Assembly (NCBI RefSeq): GCF_000758585.1
Contig: NZ_CP009281.1
Span: 1,178,001 to 1,242,000 of the forward strand
DNA from: Paenibacillus sp. FSL R5-0345
GTDB taxonomy: Bacteria > Bacillota > Bacilli > Paenibacillales > Paenibacillaceae
DNA length: 64,000 nt
Direction of reading: 5' to 3'
Made by a program: the position numbers and the translations under genes. Below the pieces are notes generated by a model. It was not told the DNA's origin. It searched no databases and worked only from the letters and a program-made list of their open reading frames with translations. How positions within the stretch are numbered: position 1 is the stretch's first letter; the number at the start of each line of letters is the position of its first letter. Below are positions 16,937 to 26,480 of this stretch, piece by piece.

Positions 16937-19900
16937 ATGAAGGATAGATTGAAACGAAACCCAAGCAAACGGTGGTACTCGCTGGTACTCACCATACTGC
17001 TTACAATCACTGCCGTTAGTCCGGCAGTGGAAGCTGTCGGGCTAACGACCATGACACAGGACACACCGATCTATTACGATAGGGTAGACAATGTCTATCC
17101 TGATTTGGCCAGAAGTGAAGTAATGCTGGACTTTTTTGAACAGAACCTAATTGCCAATCAGCAGCCTGATGGACGTTTTGACAATTATCCGCAAAAAGTA
17201 TATGTCACAGGAGATACCTTAACCGCAGGAAACGTTACAGATAATTACGGTTTTGAGTCTGGCGCATCTGGCATAGCGGAAGGCTGGAGTATTATTGACG
17301 AAGCCGAAGGAGCACCAGAACAGGTAAGTGTCGCTTGGCAACAGGATGTTTCTGCGGCTCTGGAGGGTAAGAGTTACTTTGAAATGACAGCGCATTCATT
17401 TGGCAGTGCTGCGCTCGTACAGCATATAAGTAATCCGCTACATGTTTTGGTGGACTACACAAATCCCGCTGATGTAACGCTAAAGCCTGGCAGCCTGATG
17501 ATTTTCAGCGCTTTTTATAAAGCGGATCAGGTTATGACAACACCACAAGGTCGGGGAATTTATGGCAAAGTGACATTTGTGGATCAGGGTGGTACCCCGA
17601 TTGGAGACCCTTATGTGTTCAATGCTGCATCCAATGCTGCATCCAATGCGGTAGACTGGCAAGAGATTCGCGGGCTTGTGACGGTTCCTCCACAGCAGCC
17701 TGCTGGCATTATTGTGCAAGTAGGCTTGGATGAGAGTAAAGGAACCGTAATGTGGGATGGTGTCCGTCTGATGCGTGTGAACACATCGGTTGGAAGCGAT
17801 CAGATTCCATATGCAACGAAAGGAACAGCAGCAGTTCCGAACGCCGGATTTGAATCGTCTGCTTCATGGATGCCGGTGACAGAAAGCGGATCGGTGGATT
17901 CCATAACACCGTCGGTCGCTGGAGGTTATAGTGGAAAGGGTGGCTGGATTGTGTCCTCATCCACCTCGGCTGTCGCTCTACTGAGCAATACGCTGTCCGC
18001 ATCTGGTAACGGGACGCGGCAGTTTGGTGGGGATTATCGCATTTTCAACGTGAAGTACAAAACAGAACCGGGTTTTACCTCTACCGAAGAACATGGCGTA
18101 GAAGCTCGTCTTATCTATCTTAATCAAAGGAAGGAGCAAATCGGCAGCCAGAGCTTTTATGGAGATTCGACAGGGGGAGAGTGGATGGAGATCAATGGCG
18201 TCTTTGATACTCCATATCCCGTTTATTATGTGCGGATCGAACTGCGGAGCAATCATGCCCAAGGCACGGTAGTTTTTGATAATGTCTCATACATTGGTGT
18301 AGATCAACAGGCCAGCAGTACGGAGGCGGGCTTCGGCACGATAGGGCTGCTCGCTTTCAACTGGGTCCGCGGCGGCAAAACAGACGAGATGCTTGCCAAA
18401 CGTGCTAGAGACGGACTTGATTTTTATTTAAATAGTAGAGTCACTGCAATCGATAATATTGCTAATGCAAGTAAGTTAATGCCCGGTCAGGCTAACAGTG
18501 GGGCAGCTTATGTTCCATACAGCGTAAGTGGTGCTACTACAGGTGCAGATTATCCAACGACAGCCTTTGGTCTGCATAACTTGGCTACGGCTATCGAGTA
18601 TGGAGACGACTTGTTTACGCCACAGCAAATGGAGGACGCCAAGGAGAAAGCTTTGTCAATGTGGAATTGGCTCACTCGGGTAAGCCAATTCAATACACAG
18701 CAGTCTATGAACCAATCACTTGTCGCTTTGTTAGGTGGGATTCAGATGGCGAACCTGGTTCAAGATGATGCGTTGAAAAGAGAAATTCGCGATTATTATG
18801 CGGCAGGCATCGACGGCACAAATCTCCCGATAGTGTCTGGTGGCATGCGCAAGGCCGCGCGGCAAAATATCGATGGTTATGATATTTTTTACGAAGTTAA
18901 TGGATTTGACGTGAGTTATGCGGGCGTTTCGTTAAGCGACTTAGCCGGTATTATGCAGGCTCTTCCCGATCAGGATGCTGGTTATGGTGATGTGAAGGAA
19001 CTGCTATATCAGGATGGCTTGGAAATGGCGAACTATTTCAACATTCGCATGTCTGCGGATGGGTGGATTTTTGCGGGATCACGGCATAACGAGGGCGGCA
19101 GCTCAGCTTATAATATGGGGAACTTTTCAGGGCTTTCGTACTGGGGTCATGCACTGCAAGCGGATCTCGGTCGTTTTTTGATCAAATCGTTCGGCTCTCC
19201 TGTAATGTCATACGGGGATACAGCCAATTTGGGACATCTAGCGGTACATGGTCCGCTGCAAATGTACGAAACAATCAAGCGATATCCGTGGGATCGTACT
19301 CAGCAGCAGAAGCTGGAAGATAGCAGCATGCGCAAAGGAGAGGTATCGATTTATTTTAAAGCCGATTCCAAGCAGCCGCTTAATATTTCTGTATCCGGCA
19401 CCGATTTCATGGAGAGCCTGCACGATACCGGAAAGGATGATCCCGATAAACCAGGCTTCCCAAAAATCGATCGGGTGAACGGTTGGTATGCAAAAGGGGC
19501 TGACGGAAACTGGAAATACGATGATATCAAACAGCTTACAGTGAGTCACGAGCTTCCTTCTTATTATGTACACCAAGATGAAGGTACGACAGCGAATGGA
19601 GTTAATTTGACGAAGCAATATTACATCACCGACGGCAAATCGTTATATAATCTTTTAGCGGTCCGGTTCGGATCTGCTCAAAGCTATTTATCACTTGGTG
19701 AACTGATCGGCTTGCCATATATGTCTGTACCAAATCGGGTGTATATTCCGGGGGAGAATGAGCTTGATCGGATTCGTATTAATGGTCTTTACGGCACGGA
19801 CGGTACGCCACTGCTCGATTTAGCTCAGGATAGCGGTTCTGTATCAGCACCTGCTTTTGTGGCGGGGACGGCCAGAATTACCGGATTCCCGATGTTGAAG

Positions 19901-20512
19901 GCGGAGAATGCACCCGCTGGAGGAGCAGCCAAGCCGACATGGTTATCCACTGCAGATGAGGGGGCGCTAAGCACAGGATTTGTTACTACACCCGGAAAAA
20001 TTATGGACGATTTGTATTCAAAAGCGTTATGGGATCCAACGAATGTTCGTTCTTCCGCGAACAACGGAAATATCGTTCAGTTCGCCAACAGCGATAAGAT
20101 TACTGTTCAAGTAACGGACAGTACACTTCCTGTATCCTATAAAGAAGGAGACTGGGTCTACTTCGTTAGTAAAATCGAGCCTAATGCAGAGGCGTCCGGC
20201 TTTACAGTCAAATCAGTTGCGAAGTATACAGGACGAACGGACGTACTTCGTGTATTGATGATTGAAGATGAAGGGATGCAACTGGTGTTGTATGACGGGC
20301 ACTCCCTGTTTATTGATAAAGCGGGGAAAGCAGCTTTAATTGATGGTCATCTCGTTCATGGATCAGGTTTGTCTTTGCTTAGGGGACAACTAGACCGTTC
20401 ATTAGGAGACGATCCAGAACAATTTCCATATATATTAGATTTGAACGGGGACGGCCAAATTGATGCTGATGATTTGGAATTAATGTCAGTGAATCAACTT
20501 CAGACAGAGTAG
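16937..20512 (+). CDS. large secreted multidomain polysaccharide-active protein
   Basis: A 1191-residue secreted protein. A positively charged N-terminus and hydrophobic stretch (residues about 12-32) form a signal peptide. Two jelly-roll-like carbohydrate-binding segments follow, each opening NYGFESG or PNAGFESS and closing with a GTVMWDGVRL or GTVVFDNVSY strand (about 95-280 and 290-460). A helical, toroid-like region (about 465-780) contains NGFDVSYAG, FAGSRHNEGG and SYWGH, and is followed by a beta-sandwich region. The very end, DLNGDGQIDADDLELM, is an EF-hand/dockerin-type calcium loop in single copy. This order fits a secreted polysaccharide lyase that makes the oligosaccharides imported by the operon; the family and substrate are not identified. 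A 12-base tandem duplication lies at 17621-17644. Confidence 0.72.
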   Translation: MKDRLKRNPSKRWYSLVLTILLTITAVSPAVEAVGLTTMTQDTPIYYDRVDNVYPDLARSEVMLDFFEQNLIANQQPDGRFDNYPQKVYVTGDTLTAGNVTDNYGFESGASGIAEGWSIIDEAEGAPEQVSVAWQQDVSAALEGKSYFEMTAHSFGSAALVQHISNPLHVLVDYTNPADVTLKPGSLMIFSAFYKADQVMTTPQGRGIYGKVTFVDQGGTPIGDPYVFNAASNAASNAVDWQEIRGLVTVPPQQPAGIIVQVGLDESKGTVMWDGVRLMRVNTSVGSDQIPYATKGTAAVPNAGFESSASWMPVTESGSVDSITPSVAGGYSGKGGWIVSSSTSAVALLSNTLSASGNGTRQFGGDYRIFNVKYKTEPGFTSTEEHGVEARLIYLNQRKEQIGSQSFYGDSTGGEWMEINGVFDTPYPVYYVRIELRSNHAQGTVVFDNVSYIGVDQQASSTEAGFGTIGLLAFNWVRGGKTDEMLAKRARDGLDFYLNSRVTAIDNIANASKLMPGQANSGAAYVPYSVSGATTGADYPTTAFGLHNLATAIEYGDDLFTPQQMEDAKEKALSMWNWLTRVSQFNTQQSMNQSLVALLGGIQMANLVQDDALKREIRDYYAAGIDGTNLPIVSGGMRKAARQNIDGYDIFYEVNGFDVSYAGVSLSDLAGIMQALPDQDAGYGDVKELLYQDGLEMANYFNIRMSADGWIFAGSRHNEGGSSAYNMGNFSGLSYWGHALQADLGRFLIKSFGSPVMSYGDTANLGHLAVHGPLQMYETIKRYPWDRTQQQKLEDSSMRKGEVSIYFKADSKQPLNISVSGTDFMESLHDTGKDDPDKPGFPKIDRVNGWYAKGADGNWKYDDIKQLTVSHELPSYYVHQDEGTTANGVNLTKQYYITDGKSLYNLLAVRFGSAQSYLSLGELIGLPYMSVPNRVYIPGENELDRIRINGLYGTDGTPLLDLAQDSGSVSAPAFVAGTARITGFPMLKAENAPAGGAAKPTWLSTADEGALSTGFVTTPGKIMDDLYSKALWDPTNVRSSANNGNIVQFANSDKITVQVTDSTLPVSYKEGDWVYFVSKIEPNAEASGFTVKSVAKYTGRTDVLRVLMIEDEGMQLVLYDGHSLFIDKAGKAALIDGHLVHGSGLSLLRGQLDRSLGDDPEQFPYILDLNGDGQIDADDLELMSVNQLQTE

Positions 20513-20521
20513 TATCAAAAA

Positions 20522-20550
20522 AAGGAAGAAGTCGCGAGGACTTCTTCCTT
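20522..20550. terminator. bidirectional terminator between convergent operons
   Basis: Perfect 12-base stem AAGGAAGAAGTC / GACTTCTTCCTT with loop GCGAG, A-rich before and T/A-rich after. It ends the polysaccharide operon (plus) and the glucosidase operon (minus). Confidence 0.88.
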
Positions 20551-20557
20551 ATTTAAA

Positions 20558-22246
20558 TTATTTAAGCTTATATACACGAGCTTCATAAGGACGAAGCTGA
20601 ATTGTGTTTAGTTCTTCTTCTGGATTTATTTCGTAGTTGGCAATAAGCAATTCCTTCGCTTGGAATTTCACAGTAGAAGGAAGTTCGAAAGTCGTAGGCT
20701 CTCCGAAGAAATTCAATACAACCAGTAGCTGTTCTTCTCCAAGAGTACGTAGATAAGCGTATACCTGCTCATTCTCCTCGGCCAAGATTGTATAGTTTCC
20801 GTATACGATAATCTCATGCTGCTTACGCAGTTCAATTAGCTTCTTATAGTAGTGGAAAATAGAATCGGGATCAGCCAGTGCCTTCTCTACGTTGATATCT
20901 TTGTAGTTAGGGTTCACAGCCAACCACGGATTGCCGGTAGTGAAGCCTGCCTGCGGTTCCGAGTTCCATTGCATCGGCGTACGGCCATTGTCCCGACCTT
21001 TGATGTAAATGGAATTCATGATTTTTTCTTCCGAGTGTCCGGCAGCCAAGTATTCCTTATACATATTTACAATTTCAATATCCTTGTAGTCATCGATGGA
21101 AGCAAATTGAACATTTGTCATGCCGATTTCTTCACCTTGATAGATGTAAGGTGTACCTTGGAGCGTGTGAAGCAGTGTTGCTAGCATTTTGCCAGACTCT
21201 TTCGGGAACAGCTTATCATCACCAAAGCGGGATAGCATACGTGGCTGATCATGGTTGTTCATATACAAGCTGTTCCAACCCTTACCGTCGAGTGCGACTT
21301 GCCACTTGGAAATAATGGACTTAATGTCCGCCAGCTTCCAAGGCTGTACATTCCATTTACCTCCAGGACCGGAATCGACGTCCATGAGCTCGAAATGGAA
21401 TACCATGTTCAGCTCGTTACGATCCTCGGAAACATACAGTGAAGCTTCTTCTGGAGTGACATTAACGGCTTCACCCACGGTCATGATATCGTACTTGGAT
21501 AGCACCTCACGGTTCATTTCCTGCATATACTCATGTACGCGTGGACCGTTAACGAAATAGTCTCCACCGAAGTGGTACGTAGGCTGTTCTCCGTTACTTT
21601 CCCCAGAAACGCTAGGTAATTCCGGTACTTTGGAGATCAGGTTGATTACGTCCATGCGGAAGCCGTCAATTCCTTTATCCAGCCACCAGGTCATCATATC
21701 GTAGATTTCCTTGCGCAGCTTTGGATTTTCCCAATTTAGGTCCGGTTGTTTTCGTGAGAAGAGATGGAGGTAATATTCTTCTGACTTCTCATCGTATTCC
21801 CAAGCCGACCCACTGAAGAAGGAGCCCCAGTCGTTAGGCGGTTGTCCATCTTTTCCAGGACGCCAGATATAATAATCGCGATAAGGGTTATCCTGCGATT
21901 TGCGGGATTCCACGAACCAGGCGTGCTCATCTGAGGAATGGTTAACTACGAGATCCATAATCAGCTTCATACCGCGGCTGTGAAGTCCAGCTAACAGTTC
22001 CTCCCAATCGGAGAGTGTTCCGAAATCATCCATAATACTTTGATAATTACTGATATCATAACCGTTATCATCATTTGGCGACTGGTACACTGGGCATAGC
22101 CAGACCACGTCGACGCCAAGATGATTTAAATAATCGAGTTTCGAAATAATCCCTTGCAGATCACCAATGCCATCCCCGTTGCTGTCTTTGAAGCTGCGGG
22201 GGTAGATTTGATACACTACGCTTTCTTTCCACCATTTCTTTTCCAA
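20558..22246 (-). CDS. malL: oligo-1,6-glucosidase (GH13)
   Basis: Releases glucose from isomalto-oligosaccharides and related alpha-glucosides in the cytoplasm. The 562-residue GH13 enzyme opens WWKESVVYQIYPRSFKDSNGDGIGD. The catalytic residues are nucleophile D199 in GFRMDV, acid/base E259 in VGEAVN and D333 in NNHDQPR. Val200 directly follows the nucleophile, the residue known to favour alpha-1,6 bonds in the Bacillus oligo-1,6-glucosidases (MalL group), so this rather than maltase is predicted. A trehalose-6-phosphate hydrolase is a less likely alternative because no PTS gene is near. It is last in a minus-strand operon behind a sugar importer. Confidence 0.9.
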   Translation of the reverse strand: MEKKWWKESVVYQIYPRSFKDSNGDGIGDLQGIISKLDYLNHLGVDVVWLCPVYQSPNDDNGYDISNYQSIMDDFGTLSDWEELLAGLHSRGMKLIMDLVVNHSSDEHAWFVESRKSQDNPYRDYYIWRPGKDGQPPNDWGSFFSGSAWEYDEKSEEYYLHLFSRKQPDLNWENPKLRKEIYDMMTWWLDKGIDGFRMDVINLISKVPELPSVSGESNGEQPTYHFGGDYFVNGPRVHEYMQEMNREVLSKYDIMTVGEAVNVTPEEASLYVSEDRNELNMVFHFELMDVDSGPGGKWNVQPWKLADIKSIISKWQVALDGKGWNSLYMNNHDQPRMLSRFGDDKLFPKESGKMLATLLHTLQGTPYIYQGEEIGMTNVQFASIDDYKDIEIVNMYKEYLAAGHSEEKIMNSIYIKGRDNGRTPMQWNSEPQAGFTTGNPWLAVNPNYKDINVEKALADPDSIFHYYKKLIELRKQHEIIVYGNYTILAEENEQVYAYLRTLGEEQLLVVLNFFGEPTTFELPSTVKFQAKELLIANYEINPEEELNTIQLRPYEARVYKLK

Positions 22247-22283
22247 GGTTATAATCTCCTGTCTCTGTATAGATCTAGCTGTT

Positions 22284-23105
22284 TTATTTAATAGACCCTG
22301 ATGTTAGTCCGCTGATAATCCATTTTTGCGCGAACAAGTAGACGATGAGCATCGGGGTTAATGCGAGCAGATATGAAGCAAACGCTAAGTTGAAATCTGT
22401 GCTGAACTGCCCCTGGAACACATATTGTACAAGCGGAAGTGTGTAGGAATCCTGATCGCCGAGTAGAACCAGCGGTAACATAAAGTCATTCCAAGTGGAC
22501 AGACAAGATAGGATACCGATCGTTGCACTGACAGGAGCAAGGAGTGGGAAAATAATCTTCCAGAATGTTCCGAATGTCGATGCACCGTCTACTGTTGCTG
22601 CTTCTTCCAGTTCGTACGGAATGGAACGGATATAACCGGTGTATACAAATACGTTAAAGGCCAGACCATAAACAACGTATAGAATAATAATCCCTACAAT
22701 GTTGTTCATGTGCAGGTCCGTAGTCACTTTGACCACAGGCAGCATAATAATCTGGAAAGGGATAAACATAGCGCTAATAAAATAGAAGTAAAGTACTTTA
22801 AAAAATCTTCGTTTCATATTACGTGCAATAGCATAGGCTACCATGGAGTTGGTAAGCAATATGAACACAACTGTTGTAATGGTAATTACGGTACTATTTC
22901 CTAATGCATTGAAGAAATTCGTTGCCTTAATGGCATTGGAGAAGTTCTCAAAATGCAGGCCGGTTGGCAGCGAGAATATAGATTGAGCCATTTCCTCGGG
23001 ATTCTTGAGTGCGATGGCAATGGTCATGTAAAGCGGAAACAGGATCAGTAGTGAGCCTAGGGCGATAAGAATCGTTACTGGCCAATTGGTTGATTTTTTG
23101 ATCAT
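22284..23105 (-). CDS. CUT1 sugar ABC transporter permease (MalG-like)
   Basis: Membrane subunit of 273 residues with six spans. The ATPase-contact loop is YELEEAATVDGASTFGTFWKIIFPLLAP, and the C-terminus QKWIISGLTSGSIK is the typical MalG-type ending. The start codon overlaps the stop of the upstream permease gene by 4 bases (ATGA), so the two are translationally coupled. Linkage to an alpha-glucosidase and a LacI regulator suggests import of alpha-glucosides. Confidence 0.93.
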   Translation of the reverse strand: MIKKSTNWPVTILIALGSLLILFPLYMTIAIALKNPEEMAQSIFSLPTGLHFENFSNAIKATNFFNALGNSTVITITTVVFILLTNSMVAYAIARNMKRRFFKVLYFYFISAMFIPFQIIMLPVVKVTTDLHMNNIVGIIILYVVYGLAFNVFVYTGYIRSIPYELEEAATVDGASTFGTFWKIIFPLLAPVSATIGILSCLSTWNDFMLPLVLLGDQDSYTLPLVQYVFQGQFSTDFNLAFASYLLALTPMLIVYLFAQKWIISGLTSGSIK

Positions 23106-23971
23106 AAGTCCATCTCCCGTTTCTGCAGAAATTTAAGCTGAAGGGCGGAGATAACGACAATCACGATAAAATAAATTACGGCGTTCGCCGATTGATAGGC
23201 AAATTCTCCGCCTTGGAAGCCGCCTGTGTAGATTAAGTGGGCAATAGATTGTGTTGAACGACCTGGACCCCCGCCTGTCAAAGCGACGATTTGGTCAAAT
23301 ACCATCAGACCGCCCTTCATCGCGAGCACCATATTGATGGTGAAGAAGGAAGCAAGCATTGGGAACGTAATGCTCCAGAATTCTCTCCAGCGGCTAGCAC
23401 CATCCAGATTGGAAGCTTCGTAAAGATCGTGAGGAATGGTTTGAAGACCCGCCAAATAGAGAATTGTGTTATAAGCAATCCCTTGCCAAACGGCTACAAT
23501 GACGATACCGATCCAAGCCCAATCCGAGTTACCGAGAATGTTCTGTGATAAGAATTCGCTGCCGAGTTTCGCACCCCAAATAGGGAAAACATTAGCGAAT
23601 AAGTAGTTAAAAATAAAGCCGACAATCAATACGCTGAGGATATTCGGCAAGAAATATACGCCACGGAAAAAGTTTTTGGCTTTAATTTTGGCGTTAAGTC
23701 CAAGCGCAATCAACAAGCTGATGATGTTGATAAGAATTGTGGTTAGAATGGCATATTTAAAAGTGAACACATATGAATTCAACACATTTTCGTCTTGAAA
23801 AATGTTAATGAAGTTCTTAAATCCTACGTAATCAAAGCTGTCACTAAAGCCGTCCCAGTTTGTGAACGAATAATATATACCCTGAATTGCAGGAAAGGTA
23901 TGGAAGGCAAAGAAAAGAAGTAATGCCGGTATAGTCATCAGATAAAAGGCGACTCGGCGTTTGGCCATCAT
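23102..23971 (-). CDS. CUT1 sugar ABC transporter permease (MalF-like)
   Basis: First membrane subunit of the second importer, 289 residues with six spans. It opens RRVAFYLMTIPALLLFFAFHTFPAI and carries the loop HDLYEASNLDGASRWREFWSITFPML plus VALTGGGPGRSTQSIA, all typical of MalF/UgpA-type CUT1 permeases. GAGGAGG lies upstream of the start; a strong hairpin at 23993-24027 separates it from the binding-protein gene. Confidence 0.93.
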   Translation of the reverse strand: MMAKRRVAFYLMTIPALLLFFAFHTFPAIQGIYYSFTNWDGFSDSFDYVGFKNFINIFQDENVLNSYVFTFKYAILTTILINIISLLIALGLNAKIKAKNFFRGVYFLPNILSVLIVGFIFNYLFANVFPIWGAKLGSEFLSQNILGNSDWAWIGIVIVAVWQGIAYNTILYLAGLQTIPHDLYEASNLDGASRWREFWSITFPMLASFFTINMVLAMKGGLMVFDQIVALTGGGPGRSTQSIAHLIYTGGFQGGEFAYQSANAVIYFIVIVVISALQLKFLQKREMDL

Positions 23972-23992
23972 GTAATCCTCCTCATTGTAAAA

Positions 23993-24027
23993 GCGAAAGA
24001 GAAGTGGGGAAGCCCCGTTCTCTTTCG
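23993..24027 (-). terminator. hairpin between binding-protein and permease genes
   Basis: Stem GCGAAAGAGAA / TTCTCTTTCGC extended by GGGG/CCCC, with only four T residues after it on the minus strand. It can act as a partial terminator or mRNA stabiliser, so that more binding protein than permease is made. Confidence 0.6.
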
Positions 24028-24050
24028 CGGTTCATGTTTGTCTGATCTAG

Positions 24051-25322
24051 TTATTTCCGGTTAGCTACTTTATCCCATTCCTTATCAAGCTGATCTAGGT
24101 AAGCTTTAATATCTTTCTTTTGTAAGAAGGATTGGTTGATGGTATCCACTTTCATTGCACTTGGGATGTAGTGGTCAGCAAAGTCAGCCAAGTTACCTGC
24201 GGTAAACGCTTCTTTGAAGCCGTCCATCGTTGGATCATCTTGTGTTACACCTTGTACAGCTGGGAATGCTTTTTGCTCATTGATGTATAGGCTAACATTC
24301 TCAGGTTGAAGCAGGAAGTCTACGAATTTCTTTGCTTCTTCTTTATGTTTAGTGTTCTTGGAAATCGTCAGCAACGTATCTACGCCAGAAATGACCTTGT
24401 TAGCGGCAGCATCATTTGTTGCTGGGAATGGGAATACGCCAAGTTCAATGGATGGATTGGCTTTCACGATTTCCGGGATCGCCCATACCCCTTGCAGGTA
24501 CATTGCGGATTCACCTTTAGCGAATGCTGTGTTTCCGTCATTGTAACCTTTACCAAAAATATCTTTTTGTCCGAATTCGGTCAGCTTCAGCAGCTTTTCA
24601 GCAACCTCGGTATAGCTGTCTGCGAAGGTTACAGTACCAGCCGTACGCTCCTTGAAGAAATCATTTCCTTTAATGATCGTCGCAAGGGAGTTGAACGGTG
24701 TAAGTGTTGTCCATGAATCCTTCAGTGTCAGGTAGAAAGCATTCTGACCGTTATCTTTGAATTTTTGAGCGACAGCCATGAACTCATCCCAAGTAGTTGG
24801 AACAGTCACACCGGCTTCAGCGAACATCGCTTTATTGTAAATGACACCACTTGCGTTTGAAGAGAATGGAAGACCATTTAGTTCCTCCGAACCCGTCAGG
24901 TCTTTTAGCATTTGGAGATATGCTGGCTGGATATTCTCAGCGAGTGGATCACCTGTGAAATCTTCAAAAAGACCGCTGCCAGATAACGTCTTGTAGGTGT
25001 CAGTTGCTCCGATCCCTACCACGTCAGGGATATCTTTCTTAGCTGCACGAGTTTTCAATACCGTTTCAGCATCTGGCGGGTTAACCTGTGTAACGACAAT
25101 GTTTGGATTGGCTTCATTGAATTTCGCAACCAGTTTGTCGAAAGTGGCTTTGGCTTCGGTTTTATTTTGGAAAAACTCGATTTTCACCTTTTCACCGGAG
25201 GAGGCATTTCCACCACTATTTGTGTTGTTGCCAGTCGCATTGTTGCTATTATTCGTACCACATGCACTAAGCACGGACATGGCCACTAAGCTAACCACTA
25301 CGGGTTTGATTGTTTTTTTCAT
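24051..25322 (-). CDS. sugar-binding lipoprotein of the alpha-glucoside importer
   Basis: Extracellular binding protein of 423 residues. The lipoprotein signal ends in MSVLSAC, followed by an Asn/Gly/Ser-rich linker. Motifs VTVPTTWDEFMAVAQKFKDNG and FAKGESAMYLQGVWAIPEI are typical of family-1 sugar-binding proteins. The frame opens at 25376, but ATG at 25322 with AGGAGG 7 bases upstream and an immediate signal peptide is the right start. It heads the operon binding protein - two permeases - glucosidase. A LacI-type operator lies about 125 bases upstream. Confidence 0.93.
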   Translation of the reverse strand: MKKTIKPVVVSLVAMSVLSACGTNNSNNATGNNTNSGGNASSGEKVKIEFFQNKTEAKATFDKLVAKFNEANPNIVVTQVNPPDAETVLKTRAAKKDIPDVVGIGATDTYKTLSGSGLFEDFTGDPLAENIQPAYLQMLKDLTGSEELNGLPFSSNASGVIYNKAMFAEAGVTVPTTWDEFMAVAQKFKDNGQNAFYLTLKDSWTTLTPFNSLATIIKGNDFFKERTAGTVTFADSYTEVAEKLLKLTEFGQKDIFGKGYNDGNTAFAKGESAMYLQGVWAIPEIVKANPSIELGVFPFPATNDAAANKVISGVDTLLTISKNTKHKEEAKKFVDFLLQPENVSLYINEQKAFPAVQGVTQDDPTMDGFKEAFTAGNLADFADHYIPSAMKVDTINQSFLQKKDIKAYLDQLDKEWDKVANRK

Positions 25323-25444
25323 GATAAATCCTCCTAATAATTTGTTGGTATTATGAACATGTAAGAGATTAAACATGTACGTAAATGAAAACTAATTGAT
25401 ATTCTGCTACTTTAAGGCTGCTGATATGCATGAACCGATAAAGA

Positions 25445-25456
25445 GTAAACGTTTAC
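25445..25456. promoter_or_regulatory. LacI-type operator upstream of the sugar importer operon
   Basis: Perfect palindrome GTAAACGTTTAC between the lacI-like gene and the binding-protein gene. It shares its core with three further sites around the repressor gene. Confidence 0.75.
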
Positions 25457-25475
25457 GTAAAAGGGGTAAAAAGAC

Positions 25476-26480
25476 TCAGGTAAGTGACCTTACCGTTTGT
25501 CTTTCCACGATGGAGTGATCGACAATTTTGCTTTCTACAGTCTCACCTGTTTCAATCATATGAATAAGTTTCTCTACGGCGATCTTACCAATATCGTACA
25601 GCGGTTGACGAACTGTAGTTAACGGAGGAATGATCATTTTCGCCATTCCAAGATCGTCATAACCCATAATGGATATATCCTCGGGAACACTTAAACCATA
25701 TTTGATGACAGTGGAGAGGGCACCTATCGCCATTTCATCACTAGCGGCAAAGACAGCGGTGACATCAGGGGCTTGCTCCAAGAGCGTTTCCATTGCAATG
25801 CTCCCGCTTTCATACAGAAAGTCTCCAAAGGTGAGATACCGATTGTCGAAAGGGATTCCATTCGCTTCAAGCGCTTTACGATATCCCTCGGCTCTGGGTG
25901 CACCAGCGATAGCATCGCTTGGATTTCCGCTGATCATGGCGATTTTGCTATGACCTTTGGATATTAAGTAGAGAGTAGCATCATAAGCAGCTTGAAAATC
26001 GTCTACTTTCACGTATGGCACACTGGCAAACTCCGTTTGGGAAGAAACCAACACTACTGGGATCTTCATCGTTTCTAGCACATCATAATACTCTTTCTTC
26101 AAGACCTCACTAGCGTAAATAATGCCATCGACTTGCTTCTCCCTTAGGAGTTGTAAGTACTTTAACGTTCGTTTACCATCCTGGTCGGTATTACAGACCA
26201 TTACACTGTAATTGCGGTCATTGGCCAATTCCTCAATGCCTTTAAGCAGATCGGAGGAGAAAGCTCCAGATACACTCGGAAACATTACACCTATGGTCTG
26301 CGTACGCTTATTGATAAGGCCACGAGCAATTGCGTTAGGTTGATAGCCAAGTTCTTTAATAGCCTCATTTACCTTTTGTTTCGTCTTGTCGGAGTACCCA
26401 CTTAAGTTGTTTAGCACGCGAGAGACTGTCGCAATGGAAACGTTCGCTTTTTGTGCAACATCTTTAATTGTTGGGTTCAT
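25476..26480 (-). CDS. LacI-family transcriptional repressor
   Basis: A 334-residue sugar-responsive repressor. The N-terminal helix-turn-helix IKDVAQKANVSIATVSRVLN and hinge helix YQPNAIARGL are canonical, followed by a periplasmic-binding-protein-like sensor domain (TIGVMFPSVSG, PYVKVDDFQAAYDAT, GYDDLGMAKMIIPPLTTVRQP). It is encoded just upstream of the importer/glucosidase operon on the same strand. Four GTAAACG(T/C)TTAC-like operators flank it, two in its own promoter region, so autoregulation and control of the neighbouring operon are likely. It is not CcpA, because the gene is local and linked to transport. Confidence 0.94.
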   Translation of the reverse strand: MNPTIKDVAQKANVSIATVSRVLNNLSGYSDKTKQKVNEAIKELGYQPNAIARGLINKRTQTIGVMFPSVSGAFSSDLLKGIEELANDRNYSVMVCNTDQDGKRTLKYLQLLREKQVDGIIYASEVLKKEYYDVLETMKIPVVLVSSQTEFASVPYVKVDDFQAAYDATLYLISKGHSKIAMISGNPSDAIAGAPRAEGYRKALEANGIPFDNRYLTFGDFLYESGSIAMETLLEQAPDVTAVFAASDEMAIGALSTVIKYGLSVPEDISIMGYDDLGMAKMIIPPLTTVRQPLYDIGKIAVEKLIHMIETGETVESKIVDHSIVERQTVRSLT

